Part shown: piece after piece, positions 12,741 to 25,400 of the stretch
How positions within the stretch are numbered: the first letter of the stretch is position 1
Layout of the letters: each line of letters starts with the position of its first letter
From: Notamacropus eugenii
Taxonomy: Eukaryota; Chordata; Mammalia; Diprotodontia; Macropodidae
Length of the DNA: 64,000 nt
Direction of reading: 5' to 3'
Assembly (NCBI RefSeq): GCF_028372415.1
Contig: NC_092878.1
Coordinates: 30,424,903-30,488,902 of the forward strand
Made by a program: the position numbers and the translations under genes
The notes under the pieces: model-generated
Told to the model about the DNA's origin: nothing
What the model saw: only the letters and a program-made list of their open reading frames with translations
The model's database searches: none

Positions 12741-13433
12741 TGAAATTTCACATGGGGTCTTTATTCTATTTCCCTCCCCCCCGCCCCCAGCTTCTGTACA
12801 TCTTAATTCTCTGACAGACACAGCCACTTAATCATTAAGTTGAAGCTGAGATAGTTGGAAGTTGTTTGATTTTTTGATTCATGGATTAAGATCTTTTAGC
12901 TTCTTCAAAGACAGTGGAAAAACTGTGAATAAGGAAGAACAGCTATCAAGTCAATAGAAAGTTTACCTGTTGCCCTTCTTGCTAATGACATCTAGAAATC
13001 TAATGTGCAAAAACGATCCTCTTTCCAAATGTGTGCCATAAGCAGATCTGACTTTCCGGTCATATTATAATGATTGTTCAGAATGTATTTCTAATAGAAG
13101 TACACGTTCAGTCACGGTCACTTGACTATTAACTAAGTCATGCTTTACCACCAAACTCATAGAAGGAGGATTAATAAACTCTTCTACAAGGCCAGAAAAA
13201 AATTCGCTTCTGTTTTGATGTATAATGAAGCTAACTTTTTTTTTAATGGTGACAAATGATATCCTTAGTACAAGTTAATGGCTTCATGACAAGAGAGCGG
13301 ATTAAACTGCATTTCTCAGTTATAAAAGTAGAAGAGAATGTTTCCATGAACCTTCAGCAACAGACGGAATCACCTCTGGACGGATGGAAACTGCAATCTT
13401 GCCAACTTAGCTCCTGAATCTCAACCACAGGGT
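12740..13433 (-). terminator. TUBGCP4: TUBGCP4 3' UTR with candidate polyadenylation signals
   Basis: Downstream of the stop on the - strand, an ATTAAA variant lies at 13242-13247 and an AATAAA at 12760-12765. The second is canonical but I cannot tell which is used. The 3' UTR length is therefore about 0.2 or 0.7 kb. Confidence 0.45.
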
Positions 13434-13446
13434 TCATACCCCAAAA
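13434..13446 (-). CDS. TUBGCP4: TUBGCP4 exon 18, terminal 13 coding bases
   Basis: Acceptor cttttgcag. Completes serine and adds F, G, V and the stop TGA (13434-13436), giving a C-terminus GTLGSFGV against human GTLGSFGM. The micro-exon fits phase and sequence. Confidence 0.88.
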
Positions 13447-16400
13447 CTGCAAAAGAAAAAGACACCATCACATACTTTTCCTGCAAAAAAACTATAGATG
13501 TGAGACAGTTTCACATTCAAAATCAAGGAATCGTAGATAGCTCCTAGCCTGTCTTCTGTTACCATCAAAAGATCAGCTGGGAGGAGGCTTAGAAAAAATT
13601 ACTAAGACCAAAGAAGTCTTTTTTTTTCTCTTTAGGAAAAAGTTTGAAGAAAGATAAATGGTAAAACTGAGCAAATGATTCCTACTATGCCCTCTTGCTC
13701 ACAAACCCACACTATAAGAAGGGAGAAAAAATCGTACTGAAGAGACTGTTCAGTATAAAAAAGCTTGATCTTTTTACATGAGGCAGCATGACACAGGCAG
13801 GGGGCAGCCCACTGGATATAAAGTCAGAGAAGCTGAATTCAGTACCTGGTACTGCTATTTATGTGACTTTGGGCAGTCTGAGACATTAGGTGTCAATTTC
13901 CTCGTTGTAAAATAAGGGGGTTGGAGTAGAAGATCCCTCCGGTGCAGTGTATGATTCCAGGAACCTAGTCAGCTGAATACCTAACCTGTGCCTACCTGCC
14001 CAGAGTCCCACCAGCCTGGGTGTAATACTTGTTGTAATCCAGTCGTAGCAGTAGTTGAGCCAAATCTGAGTTTATTTGATGATTCCGGACGCTGGAAAGG
14101 ATCTTAAAGAGGAGTGAAGACTGACGGCTAAAACCCTGCAGGAAGGAATAACAGGGATTCAAGCGAATTCACCCCAAAACCTCATTCTTCTTTTACCTAT
14201 AGCTGGAGAAGATGAAGAGTTTCATAGGAAGTGCCTTGAAGTCCAGGGGACTGATTGTGGCTGTACACCAGGGCAAGTGCAGGGAACAGTAACAAATGCC
14301 AACTGACTGCTCTACCCAGTGCTGGGTCACAGATACAGGGTGGGCGAGGAAGGGTCTTGTACCTAGTAGGGATGGTGTTACAGGCCAAGGAGCAGTCACA
14401 GGCTCCAGGCTATGCACTGAGCAAGCAACAACTTGAGAAACAAGCTATGTGGCCCTGATCTGGGGAGTGGGGCTGGCAGCTGAGGGTGGGAAGGGGTCTC
14501 AGTTTCAGCATCAAGCCTAGTCTGAAGCTGGTAGGATAATAACCAAGGCAAGAATTCTAGACCAAAGGGCACCCTTTGTTCTGTCATCCTAAATTGCAGA
14601 GCTTTCCTGTGATAGTGGCTGATTCCAGCAGCAGTCCACTGGAACTCCAGTAAGCAGCAAGCCTCCAATTGTGTTGCTCAGACCCCAAACCAGGCCAGGA
14701 ACCTGCAGAGCTGTGATCGTGAGGAAGGCACTCATTTCACCTTGGATCAAACCTCTCTGGGAGCACTGGAAGCTTGCAGGTCCAGCCTGAACTTCCCCTG
14801 AGACCTTGGAATAACAATAATACCCCCCAAAACGCAGCATCAAGACCCAAGAGGACACAAATATAGCCCAGTCTGGACTTCACATAAAGACTGAAATCGA
14901 GAAGTAAGCTGGAAAAATGAGCAAACAGAAAGAAGAATCCCACCACAACAAATTATTGGTGAGTCAAGCAGACGCAGAAGAAAAAAATGACTCCAAAACA
15001 TCTATAAGCAAAGTCTTGAAGAAAAATACAGCTTGAGTACAAGTTCCTAGAAAGGAAGATGCAAGAGCTTACTTTTTCAATGCACAAAGACTTTTTCTTG
15101 TTTTTTGCGGGGGTTCCAAATTCACACATTCCCTTCACTCCTTACGAAACCCAGTAAGAAAGCAAAAAACTCCAAAACCTATTACAAGTATGTCTAGTAA
15201 TGCAAAACAAAGTTGCACGTTAGCCAAGTTGAAAGCTTAAACAATTTTCTTTATACATAAAAGCAGTAGAGGAAAAGAACTGGATGGAACACAGAATTAG
15301 AGAACGAATAGTTTGAACAAGAAGAACAACCGTACCCATGCAAAAGACTCCATGAAAATCAGAATGGGCTAACGAAAAGAGAACGATTTCATGAGACAAG
15401 AAATATTAAAACAATGTCAAGGAAACTGCCTCCATCTCTGGGAACCAGAAGGCAGTGTCAGTTATCCGGTAGGGATTTGTTAACCGTCTATTGTGCCTGG
15501 AGTGTGCTGAGCACTTCAGATACAGATAGAGGCACAAGGTAGTTTCTGTTCTCAAGGAGGAAACAACTGTGTACAAACGAGCTGGACACGTGGTAGATCT
15601 GAAATTCTCCAGAGAAGGAAGGCCTCCCAGTGAAGGGGATCAAGAAAGACTTCCTGGAGAAGGCAATGTTTCAGCTGGATCTTGAAGCCAGGAAATGGAA
15701 ATGACCAGAAAGAGAATTCCAAGCATAGGGGGCAATGACAAGGCCTGCAGTTTGGAGACAGAAAATCATGTGGGAGGAGGAGTAAGGAGGCCAGTGACAC
15801 TGGATCACAGAGTACGTGGTAGAAAGGCAGCAGAGGGCTGGGTATGGAGGGCTTTGAATGCCAAACAGGGTTTTATACTGGATCCCGGGGGTTATAGGGA
15901 GCCATTGACATTTACTGAGTAGGAAGTTGACATGGAGAAATCTGCACTTTTAAGAAGATTAATTTGGGAGACGAATGGAAGGAAGGTGGACTGGAGTGGG
16001 GAGAGCCTAGAGGCAGGGAGATCAACCAGTAGGCTATTTCAATAGAAAAGGAATGAGGTAATAAGGGCAGGTACTAGAGCATTAGGTGCAGTGTCAGAAG
16101 AGAGGGATATAGGACATGTTTTGATGTAAAATCAACAGGACATAGGAACAGATTGGATATGGGGAGTAAAAGAGAGTGAGGACTTGAGGATGAGATCTAG
16201 GTCTGGTGTTATCCTCAGCAGTAACAGGAAAGTTCAGAAGAGGATAGCTTTTTTGGGGAAAGTTAATGAATTCAGTTTTAGACATGTAGAATTTTAAGAT
16301 GTTTCTGGGAGGAAGCCAAGAGGGCAGAGTAGCATGAAGCAGTATAACAAGCTCCATCCCCTAAAAAACCAAATTACTCCAAACAAATTTAGAAAACTCA

Positions 16401-19400
16401 CCAGACTGAATCTTGATGGGTAAATCTAGGAAAAGTAACACTGAGTCATTTGTCCACTCCAAGTCATTCTAGGGAGAAAGATGGAGAGGTCTGCGAATAC
16501 TGGGGATGAAGTCTGGTACAGAGCACCCCAGGCATGAAATACTGCAGCTCTTAGGGAGACACTGTGTACTAAGGCAAGAGGAAACCCCAGACCCATATTA
16601 GGGCACTGCATACAGAAAGCAGGAACAGGTGTTAACTGGCACTTTTGGTAGCCACTACCCAATTCTGGGTCACAGATTCTTGGCAGACTGAGAAGGAAAC
16701 CTGTCCCAGGGGGTGGTAATCCTAAACCAGAGAGTACAGAAGTAGTAATGATGTGGGTCCCAGAATGGGGTGCCAGCTTCTAGCCCAGTGTGATCACCTG
16801 TAGAAGAATAACCCTCGTGGGAATTCTAGACCAAAGGGGAGCTGACAACTCCATCACTCTGAACTGGCAGCTTTCCAGGTAGCTGGTAGGGTAAAGTCCA
16901 GCCTACTGCTGCTCAGATCCAAACCCAGGGCAGGATCTTGTAGAGCTCAGATCAAGAGGCAGTGATCAGACTTTGCTCAGGATCAGACCACTTTGGGGAC
17001 ACCCCAAATTACAATGTTCAATACTCCAAGAAAGCAGCCACAGGATCTGCCTAGACCTTCCCTCCAGAAGTGTGGAGGGCCCATGCCTAACATCAAGTTT
17101 GAAGTTAGGAAGTAACTATTATGGTGGCAGGGAAGCTCCAGACAAGCCTCCATGAAAAGATTACTCCAAAATATCTAAAAGCAAAGCCTAGAAGAAAAAT
17201 ACACCTTGGGCACAAACTCTCTTGTAATTGTTGGAAGAGACAAAGCAAGAGTTTTTAAAAAAAGAGATGAAAAGCATTTTTGTAAATTAAGTGAGAGCAT
17301 GTGAGGAAAAAAATGGAAAGGAAACAAGAACTATGGATGAACAAACTGAAAAAGGAATGAACAGCTTGGCACAAAAGGTGCAGATCCTTGCTCAAGCAAC
17401 AAACTTCCTGAAATTAGAATGGACCAAAAAGAAGCCAATGATTCTATGAGGCATCAAAAAATATTAAAAGTCAAAAAGGCTGGAAAAAATAGAAGAAAAT
17501 GCAAGGAATCTCACAGCAGAAACAACTGAACTGGGAACCTCATCAGGAGAAAAAAAATTTAAGAATCATTGAACTATCTGAAGCCCATGGACAAAAATAA
17601 GAGCCTAGACATCTTACTTCAAGAACTCGTAAAAGAAAACTGCTTATATCTCTTGGAACTTAGAGAGCAAAGCAGAAACGGAAAGAATCAACCAATCACG
17701 TCCAGAAAGAAACTCCCAAACTAAAATTCCCAGGAACATCATAGCCAAAATCCAGAGCTTCTGGGTCAAAGAAAAAATGCTCCAAGTTGCCAAAAAGAAA
17801 GAATCTAAATATCAAAGAGCCACAGTTGGAAGCATACGTGATTTAGCAGCCATCAGTATAAGGAATGGAGAACTTGGAATACAGTATTTCAGAAAGCCAA
17901 AGACTTAAGGTTAGAGCCAAAAATAACATCAGTAAAACTGAGTATCATACTCAGGACTAAAAATTGACTTTTAATGAAACAGAGGACTTTCAAGCATTCC
18001 TAATGAATGCTTGGTAGAAACTCTGAAGTTCAAACACAGGAGTTAAGAGAAAAATAAAAAGGTAAACAAAAATGAACAATGAAAAAGGCCTAGACAAGTG
18101 TAATTGCTTACATGCAAACATGGGGAGATGATATGTCACCTGAATCCTATCATCACCAGGAGTCATATGAAATCTAATTAGGCAAAGCCTGGGAGTGGTT
18201 TTGCTGATGTCTTGGTGATCTTAAAAGAATGGAAAGAGGGGGGAAGTATGATATATTCAGGAGGGAGGGAAGGGAAAGGTTAGGGAAAACTACTAACTTT
18301 TGGGGCACAGCTCCCAATTGCTTTCCAGAATGGCTAGACCAAGTACAGCTCTACTGACATGATGCATTAATGTGCCTATTTTCCTATATATTTTCCAGCA
18401 GTTGCCATATTCCTTTTTTGTCACTTTTGCCAAACTGAGGAACATGAAGTGGAACCTCAGAGCTGTTTTAATCTGTATTTCTCTAATTATTAGTGATATA
18501 GGCATTTTTTTCATTTGACTTCTGAGAGCTTGGATTTCTTCCTCTGAAAACTGCCTGTTTATAGCCTTTGACCACTTGACAACTGGGAGACTTATTCTTG
18601 TGAATCTGAAATATTTCCCTTTAATTTTTAGAACTATGTCCATTATCAGAGAAAATTGCTGTAAATATTTTTCCATTTTTGCTTCTCTTTCAACTTTAGC
18701 TGCACTGGTTTTGTGCACAATCAAAACTGTCCTATGATCCTCTCTGTTCTTTGTTTGGGCATGAATTCTTCCCCTCTCCAAATATCTTACAGGTCATTTC
18801 TTCCTTGCTTTTAAAATCTATTTATGATGTTACCCCTTATGTCTAAGACACATACCCATTTGGCTAGTACCTTGGTATACGGTATGAGATGTTTAAACTA
18901 TACACTAGTTTCTGCTAGACTGCTTTCCAGTTTTCCCAAGTTTTTGTCAAATAGCAAGTTCTTACCCTAACACCTGGGATCTTTGGGTTTATCAAATACT
19001 AAGCTACTGGGCTCATTTGCTTCTATATATTATATACCTAATATGTTTTCCTGATCAGCCTATTTCATAACAAGTACCAAATAATTTTGATGACTGTTTT
19101 GTAGTATAGTTTAACATCTGGTACTGCAGGCCTGCTTCCTTCCCTCTTTTTATCACTATTTCCCTTGAGGTTTTTAGTCTTTTATTCTTTCAGATAAATT
19201 TTATTATTTTTCTTAGCTCTATAAAGTAATCCTTGGATAGTTTGATTTGAATGGCACCAAAGAAGTAAATTAATTTAGGCAGCAGTCATTTTTATTATGT
19301 TGGCTCAGCCTACTCATGAGCAATGAATATTCTCCAATTATTCAGATTTGTCTTAATGTTACGAGTGTTCTGTAGTTGTATTCATACAGTTCTTGTGATG

Positions 19401-22400
19401 ACCTTAGCAGGTAGATTCTCAAGTATTTTACACATTCTGTAGTTATTTAAAAAGAATTTCTCTTTTTACCTCTTCCTCCTGAGTTATGTTGGTAATATGC
19501 AGAAATGCTAATGATTTCTGTGGGTTTATTTTATATCTTGTAAATTTGCTGAAGTTGTTTGAATTAATTCTTCAGTTAACTCTCTCGAGCTTTCTATGTA
19601 AACCGTTACATCATATGCAAAAAGTGTAACTGTGTTTCTTCTGTCCATGCTTATTGCCTCAGTTTCTCTTTCATGTCTTACTGCTCTAGCTAGCATTTCC
19701 AACATTCTATCAAATTGTGGTCGTGATAATGGACATCCTTACTTTACCCTTAATCTGATTCAAAGACTTATAAGTTTATCATTACATATAATGCTGGCTT
19801 TGGTTATAGATAAATACTACTTATCAAATTAAGGAAAATACGTTTATTCCTGTGCTAGTTCCTAGTCTTTTTCAAACAGGAATGGGTGTTGTATCTTGTC
19901 AAACGCTTTTCTACATCTCATAAAATCATGATTTTTGCCATTATGATTAACATGGTCAGTTAGGTTTATAGTTTTACTAATATCTAACAAACAATGCCTT
20001 CTTGCTATAAATCCAACGTGGTCATACCGACATGTCTGTGCTATGTTGCTGAAGTCTACCTGTAAATATTTCATTGAAACATTTTGTATTGTTTTCATTA
20101 GACATATCAGTTTATAGTTTCCTTTTCTTTGTTTTAATGTTTTTTTAAACTTATCCAATGAGGAAATTTGTTTTGTTTGACTATACATATTTATTACAAG
20201 AGTTTTGTTTTACTTTCTTTTTCATTGATGAGTGAAGGTGGGACGGAGAGAAAGTAGATTTAGGTTAATTGAAAAAAAGCAAAATTTCATTTAAATAAAT
20301 TCCACAGAAGAGGATGGCAGCTTACTCTCTAGCTGTCAGGACTGTCCCTGTCCAGCTCCATTCTGGCAGACTTACCTTCACTAGAATACTCAGCTGGGCA
20401 GCCCCACGCTCATCTAGAGGGCCCAGATTCTGGCTGACCAGTGAGCAGAAACTGTGACAGAGATCTAGGATTTCATTCAGGCAGTGGAACACTTATATTA
20501 AAAAAAAAAAAATAGTAAAAGAAGGAAAATGGGCATGTTATGGGGAATGACAGCTTAGAGGATTCAGGGTCTTCTATTCCCAAGAACACGCCTACAATTC
20601 TAACCTTTCTTCTTGGGCTCCAGGCTTATGTCTCTGATTGCTGGATATATTCATTTCAATTGGAATGTCCTATGGTACCTCAAATTCAGTATGTTTGAAC
20701 AACTCATTATCTTTAGTTACTCAAAACTACTTTACCCTTTGGGATTCCCAATTTCTAGTCATTATCTCCTGAACATGCCACAGAAAATCCATGAATGTCT
20801 TTATTCATTCTATATATCCCCTGTATGGCATGTACAAAATACACTTCTTTTTTCCTCTTTTTATTTTTCCATTTCTCTAAGTCTTTCTTCAAGGCCTAAC
20901 TTAAGACCCACTTCTTCCATGAAACCCTGACTGCCCTAATTTTTACCAAGCACTCTAGCATTTACTGGCTGTGCCATTTATTTGGTGCTATAGTAACAAT
21001 ACAATTGTATGCATAATCTGTCTTCCCAATTACACTGTAATCTCCTTGAGAGGTTTGGATCCTGACTGTCTGATATACAGCCTTAATGGAGCAGGTGCTA
21101 AAGGACTACTTGTTGATGAAGTTCTAGTTCCATCATCCCCTCTCCAAAGTAGAACTGAACTCAAACCATCCAAGGCAGGCAGCTGATCCTAATGCAGGGG
21201 TGGGGAACCTGCAGCCTCCAGACCACATATGGCCCTCTAGGTCCTTGAGTGAATCCAAACCACACAGAACAAATCCCCTTAATAAAAGGGTTTGCTCTGT
21301 AAAACTTGGACTCAGTCAGGGCCACACTTGAGGACCTAGAGGGTCACATGTGGCCTGGAGGCCAGAGGTTCCCCACCCCCATCCTAATAGTTCACAGACA
21401 TCTTTAGCAGAACAAGCATTTCACTCACTCTTACTTTTCATCATTACCACACATACACGCTAATGTAAAGCAGTTTCTGTTTCCTTTGCCTTAGACTATT
21501 CTTCTGTTCCTTATCTATCTCAGAAACCTGAATACATATCATCTGTGCTGTCTCCTATTTATAAATATTGAGAAATACCAACAAAAATGGGGAATAAAGA
21601 TCTGATTAATGGAAGCCTGTTGTCTTGTCAACTCAATCAGCATCTGAAGAAGGGGAAGATTTAGTGCTATAAAAACTTCAGAAAGCCAAACGAGCCCCAC
21701 TTACAGGTTTCAGCAAGATGAATGACTGAGCCAGCAAGTTGCTCAGGAAGTGGTCATGAGCCAACTGGATGCTCTCAAAATCCCTTGTGGAGTTAATCTG
21801 ATGGAGGAGCTGGGAGAATTGAGACTCCAGCACATCTACCTGAAGGAGAATTAGAAGTAATTAAAGTATTTTATGGGACACAATCACTCTAGGATAGAAA
21901 GGATAGTGAGGCATCTGAAAAATAAAACACAGAAAACTCCCCTGTGCTCTTGAATTGACCAAGAAAGCCCTTGTTATGTGGCATGACATTGGTAGGGAAA
22001 GCTGAAAACCTGGTTCAACCCAGCCTCCTGTCATTAAAGCAGATGTTTTATGTTCATACTGACTGACTCAGTTACATTTTATTAAAATTTAAAGACTTAT
22101 GGAACACTTCAAAAAGCCAAAACTTCAGTGATGCCAAAGACCTGAGATTTCATCCCGAGGATGCTTCCTTCAGTGAATTATATTGCCACCACTCTATACT
22201 TTAGCAGACAGTCTTTGTGAATTGCTGTGACCAAACCAATTCATCAGCTGACAATCAACCATCTAATGTGAAGCCTTTCCTAACTTAGTGAGGCTGGTCA
22301 TATGGTCAGGACTTGCACTTTACTGACAACTTGCAAAAAATCTCAGGGTCAGCTTCCTGTCACAACAAAACAGAGCAGGATTTTAGGGTGATGCCAATGT

Positions 22401-25400
22401 CATCCTATCCACAAGAACTTAATAAGTGCCTTAGTGGTGCTGCTCATATGAGATTGTTAGTGCTTCTGGGGCTTCTTATGCCTCATCAATACCATTCCAC
22501 ATAGCAATCCTAAAAACCACGGCCAATTTTTTTCTCTCATGAGCGTTCCCCCAGGGCAAGAATAAAACATCCCTGTAAGACCTTTCTCCTGCCCTTTCTT
22601 CATCTCCCATGTACCATTCAACTTTCAGCACAGACCTGGAGATAATACTGAAGATTATCCACCAAGAAGGCCATGTGGTTCCGTAGGCGCCATTTAATGG
22701 CATCGCTCTGGTTAGACTTGAGATGCTTGCGCTGCATTTGGAGAGCCCAGCAGTGCTGCAGTTCTGCCTGCACTCGTCGTACGCTGAGCAAGTACTTGAA
22801 GACAACATTGTACCTGGGTCCAAAACAACCACCGTGAAGCTAGACTCTTCCATTCCCAGCTACCTCCCCTTTCCCCTCAGTCAAGTCCCAGATTCCTCCT
22901 CTTCCTCCCTTTTTCTTTCCCATTTTCAAAAAGAAAGGATTTGAAGCTAGCCAGAGAAGGGCCCTCTCTACTGGAGGCAAAGTCCTTGTTCCTTTCTCCT
23001 GAGGCTCAGCCCAATGCATGTTTCTGTCCCAGGACTTTCCATTTCACTCATGGGAGGCCCAGCATTCCAAACAGCCTCTGCTCCTTCTACCTTTACTTTG
23101 CAAGTCATGCCAAACAACACCTGCCTTACAAAGTTCACTGAACTATACAGAGGTCATGAGAAACAACAGGTGACCAGCCTTTGGGGAATGTAAACCCCTC
23201 AAAGGCAGGCATGTTTTTTCCACAATCTCTTAGGGCTCAGGATTGTGCCATGTGCATGATGAACTCTTAATGTTATGTAATGGTTAGCTGTCTGAGAGTG
23301 ATACAACGTTCTTTGAAAAGGAATGAGTTTCCTATCTCCACAAATATCCAAATGGTGGTTGAATTACTCTTTCAGAGAAAGAACTCCTGCCCTGGGAGTG
23401 AGGCTGTACTACATAACTTGTATGGTCCCTTCCAATTCTAGAGTCTGTGATTCTAAACTTTTTATTCCTCCCTAGGTCGTGACAGCTGCTGACATGGGAG
23501 AAATGTCAGAGGACACATACTGAAGACAAGCACTTGGAAGAAGAGTTGATTCCTAGGGGAACTGGAACTATGTGACCTCTCATCTTGGCATGAGTTTACA
23601 CAGAAAAATAAGAAACCTAATTTCCTTCAATTCTAAAATAATCCCTGTTGAAACCTGCCTTCTTCAAAGGGCTCAAGGACACATCCAGCATCAAGCTTAT
23701 TATGCCGATCACTGCCACCTCAAATTAATTTCAAAAACAGAAGCAACATGGCATATGAGGAAGACCTAGGAGTTTGGAGGTTATTGAATCCAACCCCCTC
23801 ATTCAACAGATGAGGACACTAAGGCCTGGGGGCTTTACATGACTTGCCCATCAACACAGAGGTAGCCAATGGCACAGCCAGGATTCACACTCAGGTTTAG
23901 TGATTCCAAGGTGAATGCTATTTCTACTAAACCATACTACTTCCCCAAGGGCTCTTTTACCAGAAGTTCTCTAAACAGTTTTAGGTCAGCATCTGCAGGT
24001 TAAATAGACTGGGGTGGAGATGGATGGATTCTTGAAGTTGTATCTCCTGGGCCTGCAGATTACTAACAACTGGTCAGAGGGCCTCTATCTTCCCTGCCAT
24101 AGTTAGTGTTTGCTAGCAAAAAGCTCACAGAGGTCTTGTAAACCTACTTCTCCAGGACAGCAGGAGTGAAGAGAATGTGCAGAGGCCACTGCACTTTGTA
24201 GGAAAGACCGAGGGCTGCCCAGCCTGACGCAGGGGCTTCTCGGGGAGAGGTGTCCCGAGAAGGTGCTTCTCGTGCTTGAGTAACATCTAAGGCAAAAAGA
24301 AAAAAAAGAAAAAGAAAATGAAGAAACTTCAGTCTAATTAAGACAGACAACTTGTTTTGTTGAAAGAAGAATGCACATGAATAACATGACAGAAAAAACC
24401 AGGGGGATGTCTAAGACACAAGGAGGAAAACATAGTGGGCAGAGGGCAAGGAAACAATGTGTAGGCAGGTTTTTTGGTAGATCTTAGAGATTATTTTGTT
24501 GTCTTTAGAGACAGAGGCAGCTGGAATAAGACAAGAACTGACGCATGGCATAATGAAAAAACCCTTGGCTGCTAATGAAGTGGTCTGGATTCCAATCCTG
24601 GCTGTGCCACTCATGAGTCTCGGGAAGTCGTGTAACCACCCTGTATCCCTGTTTCTTAATCTTTAAAATGAAGAGGCTGAACTAGAAGATTTCTTAGGAC
24701 CCCCTGAGTGCTAAAGGTAGATAACTCTAAGATGAAAACCATATAAGCGTCTTCAGAGAAGGAAGCAGCATCAGGAAAAAAGGGAGGAACAATGATATGC
24801 GAAGGAGAGAGAAAGGGAATTAATACCCTTATGTTCCTTTCCATGGTACTCAATTGTCAGGTGAAGCAGAGGGAGGAGGTTGTCATCATCTAACAGCACC
24901 TTGTGGGCAGACTGCTGGAAGGCCACATTAACATCTGGCAGAGAGAAAGAACAAGGAGCAAATAATAGCACCTGGCTATATGATGAAGCCTGGAAGAAAT
25001 GTTCTCCCATCCAACCCTGCCTGACCGTCAGGAACAAACACTATTTGACTTTGGGGTCCAGACCACACCATTTCATACAGATATCATTCGTTATGTGGCT
25101 GCTTGTCCCAGGAGATGACTGCAGTGTGATGGAAGCTATCCAGGCCCACTGAAATGGCTTCCCTAGGCAGCAACAGAAGGTAAGGAGGCTGCCCCTCAAG
25201 CCCTCAATGAAGAAGCTGAGAGTTGGGCTCTTCTCTCAAGGAAAGTAACTTAGTCATTCACTCTTCTGTTGAGTACTTACCATGCTCAGTTACTGCAGTG
25301 GGCGGTGTCTTTAACATATGCTGGGCTGTGTCAATGAAGGCCTGGAACAGTTCTCCTCATCCCAGCAGGTAAAAGTCTTTAATGATCTTTGAAAAAGAAT

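Noticed and set aside
18290-18300. Junction of + and - L1 pieces as a twin-priming inversion
   Set aside because: The inverted part would have to lie at the 5' side of the - strand element, which is at higher coordinates; the geometry is wrong.
25357-25359. TGA in TUBGCP4 as a selenocysteine codon
   Set aside because: GCP4 is not a known selenoprotein, the replaced residue is arginine, and I saw no obvious SECIS-like element in the 3' region.
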